Shown: positions 43,079-52,026, numbered from the stretch's first letter. The stretch: DNA of 64,000 bases from Streptomyces blattellae (GCF_009709555.1 NZ_WJBG01000204.1:1-64000), one strand, 5' to 3'. Translations and numbers: made by a program. Notes: generated by a model from the sequence alone, not told the origin.

Positions 43079-43132
43079 CTGAGGTGAAGGGGGGTGGGCG
43101 CGCGTCTGAGGTGAAGGGGGGTGGGCGCGCGT
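43079..43132. repeat. Perfect 27-bp tandem duplication upstream of the secreted-protein gene
   Basis: Two identical 27-base units (43079-43105 and 43106-43132) starting CTGAGGTGAAGG lie 15-70 bases before the minus-strand start, where promoter or leader sequence is expected. On that strand the unit is a C-rich stretch. Confidence 0.85.
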
Positions 43133-43142
43133 GAGGGCCCGC

Positions 43143-43189
43143 CGTTGCCGGTCCGTGACGCCTTCTCCGTACGTGACGGACCGGCAACG
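43143..43189. promoter_or_regulatory. Perfect 14-bp inverted repeat in a divergent promoter region
   Basis: CGTTGCCGGTCCGT (43143-43156) and its complement ACGGACCGGCAACG (43176-43189), separated by 19 bases. It lies between the divergent secreted-protein and DUF6230 genes. It may be an operator or a cruciform/hairpin; it does not follow a gene, so a terminator role is less likely. Confidence 0.5.
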
Positions 43190-43445
43190 ACAGCCGGCCT
43201 GAGCGGCCGGGGAGGGGGGCGGAAAACGCCCGCGAAGGGACAAGAGGTCCGGGAGAACGCGGGCAGTGCCCGCGGGGCAGATCCGGCGCCACGGATCCGG
43301 GAGAGCAGTGCAAGTTGTAAACCTGAGAGTTGTTCAACGTCAAGGGTTCTCAGGGGAGTTGGACGCAAGCTGCACTTCCGCGGAGGCCCGGGAAGGCCTT
43401 GCCGCACAGGCGGAACACAATCATCACGCTTTTTCCACAACTCTC

Positions 43446-43475
43446 TTGACCCCCAAATGTAACCCCCGGTAACTT
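43446..43475 (+). promoter_or_regulatory. Candidate vegetative promoter for the DUF6230 operon
   Basis: TTGACC (43446-43451), an 18-base spacer and TAACTT (43470-43475) resemble a principal-sigma promoter about 145 bases before the DUF6230 start. The surrounding DNA is noticeably A/T-richer than the rest of the window. Confidence 0.6.
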
Positions 43476-43617
43476 CCTCGGCGGCTACTGTCGCGTAACG
43501 AGAAATCCCTTGCGCCCGCCGGGAGTTGTGAGGAGGCGTGCGCGGCAGCCGCTGTCCGCGCCAGGACACCGTGCCGCGCACGATCCGACCGCATTCACCA
43601 GTCCCCTGGGAGCAGAC

Positions 43618-44295
43618 ATGGCCCCGCACTCGGACGTCTCGTCGTCCACCGAACCCACCCCCGAGAACCCGGAAAGCGGTTCCACAACCTCCGCCGACCC
43701 GCAGAGACGCGGCCGGGTACGCCTGCGCCGCGCCGCGGTGATGGCGGTACCCGCCACGCTGGCCACGGTCGCGCTCGCCGTGCTCACCGCCGAAGGTGCG
43801 CTGGGCGTGCAGTTCGCGATCTCCGGCATGCCCTTCACCGTCACGGCGACCGAACTCAACGGCACCGGATTCGAGCAGTTCGGCGGCCTCGACAACATGG
43901 CGCCGGGCAGCCCGAACGCGGGCGACACCGGCGGACAGGTGCTGGTCGTCACCTCCGCGATCAAGAACGCGACGCTCACCAAGCTGTGCCAGAGCGTCGA
44001 TCTCGGCGGTACGAACCTGCTGATCACGGCGGGCGGTGGCAAAGAGAAGGTGCAGGCGACCGACCTGACCACGGACTCGACCGAACTGTCCGGCGACGCG
44101 GCCTTCGACGACATCGAGATCGGCAACGACGCGAGTACGTTGACCAGGGCCGGGGTGAAGGGGCCGATCGGGGTGTTCAGCCAACAGGCCCGCACCGTGC
44201 GCATCGCCAATCTGCGGCAGACCAACTACGCGACCACGGCAGGGGTGTTCACGCTTCCGGGCCTGAAACTCCGGTTCAGCAGCTCGGGGTGCTGA
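43618..44295 (+). CDS. DUF6230 family membrane-associated protein
   Basis: A 225-residue protein with a hydrophilic N-terminus, one hydrophobic segment (AAVMAVPATLATVALAVLTAEGALGVQFAIS, ~40-70) and an extracytoplasmic beta-rich domain with the family pattern GMPFTVTATELNGTGFEQFGG. I recognise it as DUF6230, usually found with DUF6114 in Streptomyces. Function unknown; some homologues were labelled cholesterol esterase without evidence. ATG 43618 follows GGGAGCAGAC. The stop overlaps the DUF6114 start (TGATG), so translation is coupled. Confidence 0.8.
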   Translation: MAPHSDVSSSTEPTPENPESGSTTSADPQRRGRVRLRRAAVMAVPATLATVALAVLTAEGALGVQFAISGMPFTVTATELNGTGFEQFGGLDNMAPGSPNAGDTGGQVLVVTSAIKNATLTKLCQSVDLGGTNLLITAGGGKEKVQATDLTTDSTELSGDAAFDDIEIGNDASTLTRAGVKGPIGVFSQQARTVRIANLRQTNYATTAGVFTLPGLKLRFSSSGC

Positions 44296-44708
44296 TGTCG
44301 GAGCGTCCACGTCGGGGACTGCGGCCCGCTTTCCGTGGGTGGCGGTCCCGCCGGCCGTTCTGGGGCGGGCTGCTGCTCGCGCTGGGCGGGGTGGAGGTCC
44401 TGCTCACCATGAGGGCGTCGCTGAAGGTCGTTCTGCATGTGGGGATGCAGGGTGTGGCCGGGTATCTGCTGCCGGGGCTGATGGTGGTGCTGGGGTTGCT
44501 GGTTCTGTTCAATCCGGCGCAGCGGTTGTTCTACTCGATCACCGGGGTGCTGGTGTCGCTGGGCACCTGGATGACGTCGAACCTGGGTGGCTTCCTTCTG
44601 GGGCTGCTGTGCGGTGTGGTGGGGAGTTGTCTCGCGTTCGGGTGGTTGCCGGATCAGGAGCCGAGGCGACGCCTCCGGCGAAGGGCCGCGAAAGCGGTAG
44701 CACCGTAG
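44295..44708 (+). CDS. DUF6114 family membrane protein
   Basis: A 137-residue integral membrane protein with about four helices: FWGGLLLALGGVEVLLTM, MQGVAGYLLPGLMVVLGLLVLF, LFYSITGVLVSLGTWM and LGGFLLGLLCGVVGSCLAFGWL. The basic C-terminus is cytoplasmic. DUF6114 proteins accompany DUF6230 proteins, and the two probably form a membrane complex. The start ATG shares a base with the preceding stop. Function unknown. Confidence 0.82.
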   Translation: MSERPRRGLRPAFRGWRSRRPFWGGLLLALGGVEVLLTMRASLKVVLHVGMQGVAGYLLPGLMVVLGLLVLFNPAQRLFYSITGVLVSLGTWMTSNLGGFLLGLLCGVVGSCLAFGWLPDQEPRRRLRRRAAKAVAP

Positions 44709-44928
44709 CGGCGGGGGACCCCCATCGCGGCGGAGCCGCAAAGTGACACAGCCCCGCGCCCCCCGCGCCCCCCGGGTCGCTGCCGTCAACTTCACTACAT
44801 CATCGGCGGAAAGGACCACTACCCGGCCGACCGGGAAGCGGGTGACGCCATGGTTCGGGAGTGGCCTGCGCCGCCTGTGTATATGCAGGCAGACCGGGGC
44901 TTCGTGAACCGGGTGGTGAGGAGGTCGG

Positions 44929-45084
44929 ACGGGTGGGCTCGAACTCGTCGAGCCGGGCATCGTCCAGGTCCACAGGTGGCGTCCGGACGGTACCGGGAGC
45001 GGGAGCGGGAGCGGCACCGAAGTGGTCCGCGACGAGGACATCGCGATGTACGGGTCGGTGGCGCGCAAGACGAGTGACGGGTTT
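44929..45084 (+). pseudogene. C-terminal remnant of a DUF574 SAM-dependent methyltransferase
   Basis: One frame reads GLELVEPGIVQVHRWRPDG near 44935-44992, then a Gly/Ser tract and DEDIAMYGSVARKTSDG near 45025-45081, matching in order the C-terminal blocks of actinobacterial DUF574 methyltransferases (ELVEPG..WRPD and YGGVARK). A TGA lies immediately upstream in this frame, and preceding DNA (about 44810-44928) continues in other frames. The N-terminal SAM-binding part is missing. The surrounding 44709-45313 gap holds no intact gene. Confidence 0.6.
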
Positions 45085-45313
45085 GCCCGCGCAACCGGGC
45101 CAGGAAGCGGAAGCGCTTCGCGCTTCCGGCCAGCGCAGATCACGATGTGGGAGCGACGACTCACTCCACGTGGCGGTGCACTTGACGACCGGTGGCCACA
45201 CACGATGTGATCCGCCCCAGCGAGAGTCACCCGTTCGGCGCACACCTCGTGCGACCCGGCAAGCGCTCTAGCTGTTCCTCCGGCTCGGCCGCACAGCGAG
45301 GTACCCGCACCCC

Positions 45314-46318
45314 ATGAAGACTCCGTCGCCTTCCTCCGGTTCCCCACGTCCGGCTTGCGCCGTGGCCGCTGTGGCGGCCGCCTGTCTGCTGCTGGCCGCC
45401 TGCTCCGGGCTCGATGACACCGGCACCCGGACGGACACGGCAGCGGCGGGCGCGAAACCGATGAAAATCGCCCTGATCACCCACGGCGCGGAGGGCGACC
45501 TCTTCTGGGAGCGGGTGCGCAAGGGGGCCGAGGCGGCGGCCGCCAAGGACGACGTCGAACTCGCCTACGCCGGCGACTCCGACCCCGCGGGCCAGGCCGA
45601 GCTGATGCGGGAGGCGATCCGGGAGAAGGTCGACGGCATCGCGGTGACCCTGGCCAAGCCCACGGCGATGACGGGCGCGGTCGGCGAGGCCAAGGCGGCG
45701 GGCATACCCGTGGTGGGGCTCAACTCCGGTATCGACGCCTGGCAGTCGGCGGGGCTCCTGGAGTACTTCGGCCAGGACGAGAGCGTCGCGGGCCGGGCCG
45801 TCGGCGACAGGCTGGACGACCTCAAGGCCGAACACGCCCTCTGTGTCATCCATGAACGCGGCAACGTCGCCCTGGAGGCGCGCTGCGCCGGCATGAAGAA
45901 GGCGTTCGGCGGCACGACGCAAATGCTCTATGTGGAGGGCACCGACATGGCTGCGACCTCCGACGCGATCACGGACGAACTGCGCCAGGACCGCAGCATC
46001 GACGAAGTGGTCACCCTGGGCGCGCAGTTCGCGCTCGCCGCGGTCGACTCGGTGAAGGAGTCGGGCAGCGACGCGAAAGTGGCGACCTTCGACCTCGACA
46101 ACGAGCTGGTCAAGGCCGTGGAGAACGGTTCCGTGCAGTTCGCGGTGGACCAGCAGCCGTATCTGCAGGGGTATCTGGCCGTGGACTCCCTGTGGCTGTA
46201 CCGGACGAACGGCAACCTCAGCGGGGGTGGTGTGGCTCCGGTGCTCACCGGCCCGGCGATCGTCTCCAGGGCGAACGTCGCCGAGGTGGCCGGGTTCGCT
46301 GCCAAGGGCACGCGCTGA
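45314..46318 (+). CDS. Sugar-type periplasmic-binding lipoprotein, orphan
   Basis: A 334-residue substrate-binding lipoprotein of the periplasmic binding protein 4 (RbsB/ALDP) group. Lipobox LLLAAC at ~25-30; then MKIALITHGAEGDLFWERVRKGAEAAA and the hinge segments DGIAVTLAKPTAMTGAV, IPVVGLNSGI, VTLGAQFALAAVDSV and VDQQPYLQGYLAV, typical of ribose/galactose-type receptors. No permease or ATPase is adjacent. It precedes the conservon kinase, so it could also be a sensory receptor; that is inference. The stop is 264 bases before the kinase start. Confidence 0.88.
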   Translation: MKTPSPSSGSPRPACAVAAVAAACLLLAACSGLDDTGTRTDTAAAGAKPMKIALITHGAEGDLFWERVRKGAEAAAAKDDVELAYAGDSDPAGQAELMREAIREKVDGIAVTLAKPTAMTGAVGEAKAAGIPVVGLNSGIDAWQSAGLLEYFGQDESVAGRAVGDRLDDLKAEHALCVIHERGNVALEARCAGMKKAFGGTTQMLYVEGTDMAATSDAITDELRQDRSIDEVVTLGAQFALAAVDSVKESGSDAKVATFDLDNELVKAVENGSVQFAVDQQPYLQGYLAVDSLWLYRTNGNLSGGGVAPVLTGPAIVSRANVAEVAGFAAKGTR

Positions 46319-46442
46319 CCGGACAGTTCATCCGCCCGTGTCGCCACGGATTCGGTCCCTCACGGCACATGCGGTCACTTGTGCGGATAGCATCCTGTGC
46401 ACCCTTTGTGTCATACCGGAAGCGCGGTCACCCTCCGCACAC

Positions 46443-46560
46443 CCACCGTCACCGCTCTCTCAGTCCACCGCTCTCTCAGTCCACCGTTCCCCCTCAACTC
46501 ACCGCTCCCCCTCAGCCTCAACCCACCGCTCCCCCTCAACCCACCACTCCCCAGCCGCCC
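46443..46560. repeat. C-rich degenerate tandem repeats before the conservon
   Basis: Units of the type CACCGCTCTCTCAGTC and ACCGCTCCCCCTCAACCC recur about seven times in the kinase leader. They are pyrimidine-rich on the + strand. The leader otherwise shows only the AGGACGACG ribosome site at its end. Confidence 0.7.
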
Positions 46561-46582
46561 CACTGATCGCCCTAGGACGACG

Positions 46583-49108
46583 ATGTCTCCACGGACACGT
46601 TCCCGGCGCCGCTTCGGCTCCATACGTCTCTCCCTGATCCTCCTGGCCCTGGTCCCCAGCGTCACCCTCGCCGCGATGTGGGCTGTGACGACGACGCAGA
46701 TGTTCACGGAGGGGCTGCGGCTGCGCGGGCAGACCGAGCTGAGCCGGTCGACCGGCGCCATGGGCACCGAGGCGACGCTCGCCCTGCAGACGGAGCGCGG
46801 GCTGTCGGCCGCGTGGCTGGCCTCGCCGAACGGTTCGCGGGACGCCCTGGACGCGCAGCGCCGGAAGACGGACGAGGCGGTCGCGAAGCTGGTCGGCCAG
46901 AACGACGAGATCGAGCGCGCCCCCGCCCGCATCTCGGACTGGCTGACCTCCGTCGTCGGGTCGGTGAGCAGCCTGGAGTACTACCGCGGGCAGGTCGACG
47001 AACCCACCGACATCACCGCACAGCAGATCCTGGACCAGTACAGCGCGATCATCGACGAGCAGATCCACGCCTTCCAGGCACTCTCCCAGGTCGACGACGG
47101 CGACCTCACCGCCCAGGCGGGCCCGCTCGTCGGGCTGGAGCAGGCGGCGGAGCTGGCCTCCCAGGAGGACGCCCAGCTCACCCTGGCCTGGCCGTCCGGG
47201 TACCTGGACGAGGAGTCCTGGTCCAATTTCGCGGTGTCGGTCAGCGCGCGCCGCTGGCTGGTCAGGTACCAGATCGTCCCGCAGTTGAGCGGCAGCGTGA
47301 AGACGCAGACCGAGCGGATCCTGCAAAGCCGGGAGTGGCGGACGCTGGAGTCCATTGAGGACCAGGTGCTGGCGGCGGCCCGGGCGGACAGCGCGGGTGC
47401 CCGCAGGATCCCGCTGCCCGATGTGCAGAAACGGTGGGAAACGGCTTTCACGAAACTCGCCGACGACTACGGGCTGCTGATCACCCAGCAGACGGCCGGA
47501 CTGCTCGACCGGAGCGCCGACACGTCCGACAGCCTGCTGATCACGGCCGGTTCGCTCAGCGCCGGCGGACTGCTCGCCCTGCTGCTGTGCGTGTGGATGT
47601 CCTGGCGGATCACCCGTTCCCTGTCCCGGCGGCTGCGCGGTCTGCGGGTGGCCACGCTCGGCCTGGCCCAGGAGCGACTGCCCGATGTGGTCGCCCGGCT
47701 CGACCGGGGCGAGAAGGTCGACGTGGAGCTGGCGACGCCGCCGCTGGACTACGGCCGCGACGAACTCGGCCAGGTGGCCGAGGCGTTCAACACCGCACAG
47801 CGTACGGCCGTGCACACGGCGGTCGAACTCGCGGACACCCGGCGCGGCTTCCAGAAGGTGATCCTGGGCATCGCCCGGCAGAGCCAGAACCTGGTCAATC
47901 TGCAGCTGACCAAGCTGGACGCGCTGGAGCGCGCGCACCAGGACCCCGAGATCCTCAAGGGCCTGTACGAACTGGACTCCACGGCCAGCCAGTTGCGCCG
48001 CTACGAGGAGAACCTCGTCATCATCAGCGGCGAGCGGCCCGGCCGCACCTGGAAGGAGCCGGTCTCGCTGATCGACATCCTGCGCGGCGCTGTCGGCGAG
48101 GTCGCCCAGTACCAGCGGGTGGTGGTGCACACCGAGGAGGAGGTGGCGCTCGCGCCGCCCGCGGTGGCGGACGTGATCCACCTGCTGGCCGAGCTGATCG
48201 ACAACGCGACCGTGTACTCCCCGGCGCCGAACCCGGTCGGAGTGCGGGCCGCGCTGGTGGCCAAGGGCCTGGCTGTGGAGGTCGAGGACCGGGGCCTCGG
48301 GATGTCCGAGGAGGACTACGCCTCCCTCAACGCCCAGTTGGCCGAGCCCCCGCAGTTCGACGTGGTGGCGCTCGCCGACGACCTCCGGCTCGGCATGTTC
48401 GTGATCTCCCGCCTCGCCCACCGGCACGGCATCGCCGTCACCCTGCGCTCCTCACCGTACGGCGGGACCACGGCGATCGTGCTCATCCCGCATGACGTCG
48501 TGGTGCGGGACGCGCCTGCCCCGGATACCGATACGGATGCGGTTACGACAGCGAATACGGACGCGGACGCGAATACGGTTACGACGGCGAATACGGACGC
48601 GGATACGGTCACGGACTCGGGCTCGGGCTCGGGCTCGGGCTCGGATACGGTCACGGACTCGGGCTCGGGCTCGGGCTCGGATACGGTCACGGACTCGGGC
48701 TCGGGCTCGGATACGGGCTCGGATACGGTTACAGACACGGATACCGCTACGGGCGCGGACGACATCGAGCACGCCGGGGCCACCGCGCCCGAGGAGCCCG
48801 TACGGGAGTCCCGTCCCGTCGTCGCGGCCCGTACCGCCTCACCCCGAACCGCCTCCGCCGCGCCCAACGGCGGCCTCTCCCCCCTGCCCCGCCGGGTGCC
48901 GCAGACCAGCCTCGCCGCGGAGCTGCGCGATGAGGCGCCGCCCGCCGAAGAGAACGGTCACGCGGACGACTTCACCGCGGAGCAGGCCGCATCCTCGCTC
49001 GCCGGTTTCCAGCGCGGCACGCTCCGGGCGCGTGACGACGGCGCCGACGAGGAGTCGGCCGCGGCCGACGTCCCCCAGTCTTCGACCCCGCCCGCCGATC
49101 GCTCATGA
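46583..49108 (+). CDS. Conservon sensor histidine kinase-like protein (CvnA type)
   Basis: An 841-residue membrane sensor: helix ~13-38 (IRLSLILLALVPSVTLAAMWAV), extracytoplasmic nitrate/nitrite-sensing NIT-like domain (~60-305), second helix (~310-340), HAMP-like region, then an HATPase domain with DNATVYSPAPNPVGV and VEDRGLGMSEEDY. No phospho-accepting histidine domain of the usual HisKA type is obvious, as in other Streptomyces conservon kinases. The C-terminal ~190 residues are disordered, with DTVTDSGSGSGS repeats. ATG 46583 follows AGGACGACG. The stop overlaps the roadblock gene start (ATGA). Confidence 0.92.
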   Translation: MSPRTRSRRRFGSIRLSLILLALVPSVTLAAMWAVTTTQMFTEGLRLRGQTELSRSTGAMGTEATLALQTERGLSAAWLASPNGSRDALDAQRRKTDEAVAKLVGQNDEIERAPARISDWLTSVVGSVSSLEYYRGQVDEPTDITAQQILDQYSAIIDEQIHAFQALSQVDDGDLTAQAGPLVGLEQAAELASQEDAQLTLAWPSGYLDEESWSNFAVSVSARRWLVRYQIVPQLSGSVKTQTERILQSREWRTLESIEDQVLAAARADSAGARRIPLPDVQKRWETAFTKLADDYGLLITQQTAGLLDRSADTSDSLLITAGSLSAGGLLALLLCVWMSWRITRSLSRRLRGLRVATLGLAQERLPDVVARLDRGEKVDVELATPPLDYGRDELGQVAEAFNTAQRTAVHTAVELADTRRGFQKVILGIARQSQNLVNLQLTKLDALERAHQDPEILKGLYELDSTASQLRRYEENLVIISGERPGRTWKEPVSLIDILRGAVGEVAQYQRVVVHTEEEVALAPPAVADVIHLLAELIDNATVYSPAPNPVGVRAALVAKGLAVEVEDRGLGMSEEDYASLNAQLAEPPQFDVVALADDLRLGMFVISRLAHRHGIAVTLRSSPYGGTTAIVLIPHDVVVRDAPAPDTDTDAVTTANTDADANTVTTANTDADTVTDSGSGSGSGSDTVTDSGSGSGSDTVTDSGSGSDTGSDTVTDTDTATGADDIEHAGATAPEEPVRESRPVVAARTASPRTASAAPNGGLSPLPRRVPQTSLAAELRDEAPPAEENGHADDFTAEQAASSLAGFQRGTLRARDDGADEESAAADVPQSSTPPADRS
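48525..48750. repeat. Low-complexity repeat inside the conservon kinase gene
   Basis: Repeated GGATACGG and TCGGGCTCGGGC blocks encode alternating Asp-Thr and Ser-Gly tracts. Several units are exact copies, and most are multiples of three, so copy-number change would alter tail length while keeping the frame. Confidence 0.85.
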
Positions 49109-49539
49109 AGGACACCGCCATGACACGCCCCAGCCCCGCCACGCACACCCAGCTCGATCAACTGCTCACCGGACTCGTGGAGCGGGTCGCCGAGGTGAAC
49201 CACGCCCTCGTACTCTCCGAGGACGGGCTGGTCGTCAGCAAATCCACCGGGTTTCTGCGCGACGACGCCGAACGGCTGGCGGCGACCGCGTCGGGCCTGA
49301 TGAGCCTCAGCAAGGGCGTCAGCATGGACTTCCGCGGCGGTCCGGTGCGCCAGGCGCTGATCGAGATGGCGCACAGCTATCTGATCCTCACCTCCGCAGG
49401 CACGGGCGCCCATCTCGTCGTCCTCACCAGCCAGGGCGCCGACGTCGGTGTGGTGGCGTACCAGATGAACATGCTGGTGAAGAAGATCGGCGAGCACCTG
49501 AGCGCGGCGCCGCGGGCCAATGCCGGCCCTGGCGCGTGA
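49105..49539 (+). CDS. Roadblock/LC7 domain protein (CvnB type)
   Basis: A 144-residue cytoplasmic roadblock/LC7 protein, the second conservon component. The core TQLDQLLTGLVERVAEVNHALVLSEDGLVVSKSTG and GAHLVVLTSQGADVGVVAYQMNMLVKKIGEHL is typical. In conservons it associates with the small GTPase (CvnD), probably as a regulator. Its start overlaps the kinase stop, and its end overlaps the next gene by 20 bases, so the four genes are translationally coupled. Confidence 0.94.
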   Translation: MKDTAMTRPSPATHTQLDQLLTGLVERVAEVNHALVLSEDGLVVSKSTGFLRDDAERLAATASGLMSLSKGVSMDFRGGPVRQALIEMAHSYLILTSAGTGAHLVVLTSQGADVGVVAYQMNMLVKKIGEHLSAAPRANAGPGA

Positions 49540-49900
49540 GGTGGCCGCAGACAATTCGACGGGCCGGCTGGTACGACCCTTCACCCTGACCGGCGGACGC
49601 ACCAGGCCCAGCCGCGCCGACTTCACGCTGATCACGACGCTCACCGCGGTGGATCCGCCGCCGGTACGGGCGCCGCGCCCGCAGCCCGAGCAGGCGCGGA
49701 TCCTGCGCCGGTGCGCGGAGCCGATCGCCGTGGCGGAGCTGGCGGCCCATCTCGACCTTCCGGTGAGCGTCGTCGTGATCATGCTGTGCGATCTGCTGGA
49801 GGCGGGCCTGATCACCGCCCACCCGCCGCACCCCGTCTCCCCCCGCTCCCCGGACCTGGACCTGCTGCAGAAAGTGAGGGACAGCCTTGGCCGGCTCTGA
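49520..49900 (+). CDS. DUF742 protein (CvnC type)
   Basis: A 126-residue DUF742 protein, third component of the conservon. The hallmark RLVRPFTLTGGRTRPSRADFTLITTLTAV is present, followed by a predicted winged-helix region (PIAVAELAAHLDLPVSVVVIMLCDLLEAGLITAH). DUF742 proteins are linked to the membrane-proximal GTPase module and may bind DNA; the role is not settled. ATG 49520 lies inside the preceding gene. Confidence 0.92.
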   Translation: MPALAREVAADNSTGRLVRPFTLTGGRTRPSRADFTLITTLTAVDPPPVRAPRPQPEQARILRRCAEPIAVAELAAHLDLPVSVVVIMLCDLLEAGLITAHPPHPVSPRSPDLDLLQKVRDSLGRL

Positions 49901-50522
49901 GCCCGCCGCCACCGCGGTCGCGCCACCCGACACGGTCAAGATCCTGATCGCCGGAGGCTTCGGCGTCGGCAAGACCACCATGGTCGGGTCGGTCAGCGAG
50001 ATCGTTCCGCTGCGCACCGAGGAATCGCTCACCGTGGCGGGCCTGGGCATCGACGACCTCGACGGCATCGAGAAGAAGCGGGCCACCACCGTGGCCCTGG
50101 ACTTCGGCCGGATCACCATCAGCCGGGAGCTGGTGCTGTATCTGTTCGGTACGCCCGGCCAGCAGCGGTTCTGGTTCATGTGGAACGACCTCGCCATCGG
50201 CGCCCTGGGCGCGGTGGTCCTGATCGACGTCCGCCGGCCCGAGTCCAGCTTCGGCGCGATCGACTTCTTCGAACGTCGCGGCATCCCCTTCGTCGTCGGC
50301 GTAAACGGTTTCCACGGCGAGCATCCGTATCCCCCCGAGGCCATCCGGGACGCCCTGGCGCTGCCGGAGCACGTCCCGGTGCTGCTGTGCGACGCGCGAG
50401 AGCGGGAGTCGTGCCGGGACGTACTGATCGCGCTGATCGACCAGTTGATCGCCGCCGCCGTCGAGGCCGACCGGGGAGGCGGGGACGACGGGGGAGGCGG
50501 TCTCACGCGTCGGGGCCGGTGA
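49887..50522 (+). CDS. Small GTP-binding protein (CvnD type)
   Basis: A 211-residue Ras-like GTPase, last component of the conservon. The P-loop is IAGGFGVGKTTMVGS, the switch-II-like motif is LFGTPGQQRFWFMW and a later GVNGFHGE takes the place of the NKxD specificity box. TTG start at 49887 follows GAGGGACAGCC and overlaps the previous gene by 14 bases. The 3' end has Gly/Asp-rich residues and overlaps the convergent M81 gene by 20 bases. Confidence 0.93.
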   Translation: MAGSEPAATAVAPPDTVKILIAGGFGVGKTTMVGSVSEIVPLRTEESLTVAGLGIDDLDGIEKKRATTVALDFGRITISRELVLYLFGTPGQQRFWFMWNDLAIGALGAVVLIDVRRPESSFGAIDFFERRGIPFVVGVNGFHGEHPYPPEAIRDALALPEHVPVLLCDARERESCRDVLIALIDQLIAAAVEADRGGGDDGGGGLTRRGR

Positions 50523-52026
50523 GCGGCCGGTCCGAGGGGGCGACGATCCGGGCCGTGAGGTCCGGGGCGGGCATGTCCGGGTCGAAGGGGAACAGCGGGC
50601 GGCGTACGCGGTGATGACCGAGTCGCAGGAGGTCCTGATCGACGCCGCCCGGCGTCAGTGCCATCTTCCAGTCCGCCGACATCTCGAACAGCTCGGGCTC
50701 CAGATAGCCGATCTTGACGATGACCACGTCCGCGGCCCGGGGGTTCAGATCCAGGTCGGTGAAGTCGTGTTCATGGTGGTACGGCTTGCGCAGCCGGGTG
50801 AGGATCACGTGCACGCTCCCCACCCGCAGGACCACCTCCACCCGCGCGTCCCGGTCGCCGTGCCGGATCGCGTGGACCACGCCGGTCAGGGTGAGCGGAC
50901 CGGCGTGGCGGTCGTCGACCTCGGCGCCCGCGGTGACGGTGACCGTGGCGCCGACGCCCGCCTCGACCGCCGTATCCACCGCTGTCGGGCCCGGCAGTGA
51001 GGCGTAGAGGACGACCGGCCCGCCCGGGTCCTTGAACTCCGGGCGGGCCAGGACCTGTTCGAGCCCCCAGGTGACGTCGCCGGCGCCGCCCGCGGTCGGA
51101 TTGTCGCCGGTGTCGCTGATGAAGTACGGGCGTACGGCCGACGCCAGCGCGTCGTCCAGGCACTCGTCGAGCGTCCCGGTCGGCGCGACGAAGGCGAACT
51201 CCCGTCGCGCCGCCCAGAATCCGCGGGCGAGGCGCTCGGCGCCCGCGGTCACCGCGGGCTCGGACGGTCCGGTGACGACGACCGCGGCCCGGTTGCGCGG
51301 CTCGTCCGCCCATGCGTAGCCGACCCAGATCGCCGCGTCCGTCACTCCCTCGGCCTGTTCGACCTCCGTCACCGCCGCGTACACGCTCTTCGCGGGTTCG
51401 ATACGGGTCGAGGTCTGCTCGCCGGCGAGCAGCACCGGCACCGGGATCCACGCCTTGACCGGGCGGGGCGCACCGCTGTGCAGCAGGTCGACGAGGTTGC
51501 GGGCGGCGCGCTCCTTGGTCTCCATGGCATCCTCGTGCGGGGCCATGCGATAGCAGGTGATCAGGTCGGAGCGGTGGACCAGCTCGCGGGAGACGTTGCC
51601 GTGCAGGTCCATGGAGGTCGATACGAGGACGTCGGGGCCGATGACGTCACGGATACGCGCCAGCAGAACGGCCTCGGCGTCGTCCAGTCCCTCGACCGTC
51701 ATCGCGCCGTGGATGTCGTACCAGAGGCCGTCCACCGGTCCCAACTGCCGTAGCCGGTCGATGAGTTCACCGGACAGGTCGGCGAAGGCGGCCGCCGTCA
51801 CCGTACCGCCCGGCAGCGCCTTGCCGACCAGGGCGCCGCGCCAGTCGGCGGCGGAGCGCAGCGGCTCCCCCGGGGCGAGGAACGGGTAGCGCGTCAGGAC
51901 GTCGGTGCCGCGCTGCGGGTGGAAGGCGGGGGCCTCGGTGCGGGCGGGTGAGAAGGTCGAGGACTCGATGCCGAGTCCGGCGACGGCGATGACGGGACGC
52001 GGGGTGGGGCGACGGGGGTCGGTCAT
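50503..52026 (-). CDS. M81 family metallopeptidase (MlrC-like)
   Basis: A 507-residue protein of the M81 family, known from MlrC in microcystin degradation. Blocks matching the family are VAGLGIESSTFSPART, WYDIHGAMTVEG, STSMDLHGNVSRELV and CYRMAPHEDAMETKERAARNLV, with the conserved acidic and histidine metal ligands. ATG 52026 follows GGAGGCACCGAACC. It is transcribed in the same direction as the ROK regulator and lies upstream in the same region as the peptide importer; these suggest that it acts on an imported peptide. Natural substrate unknown. The 3' end overlaps the conservon GTPase gene. Confidence 0.9.
   Translation of the reverse strand: MTDPRRPTPRPVIAVAGLGIESSTFSPARTEAPAFHPQRGTDVLTRYPFLAPGEPLRSAADWRGALVGKALPGGTVTAAAFADLSGELIDRLRQLGPVDGLWYDIHGAMTVEGLDDAEAVLLARIRDVIGPDVLVSTSMDLHGNVSRELVHRSDLITCYRMAPHEDAMETKERAARNLVDLLHSGAPRPVKAWIPVPVLLAGEQTSTRIEPAKSVYAAVTEVEQAEGVTDAAIWVGYAWADEPRNRAAVVVTGPSEPAVTAGAERLARGFWAARREFAFVAPTGTLDECLDDALASAVRPYFISDTGDNPTAGGAGDVTWGLEQVLARPEFKDPGGPVVLYASLPGPTAVDTAVEAGVGATVTVTAGAEVDDRHAGPLTLTGVVHAIRHGDRDARVEVVLRVGSVHVILTRLRKPYHHEHDFTDLDLNPRAADVVIVKIGYLEPELFEMSADWKMALTPGGVDQDLLRLGHHRVRRPLFPFDPDMPAPDLTARIVAPSDRPLTGPDA

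Noticed and set aside
46397..46582. Upstream extension of the conservon kinase into the C-rich repeats
   Set aside because: The added residues are Pro/Leu repeats with no signal or domain; ATG 46583 with AGGACGACG is better.
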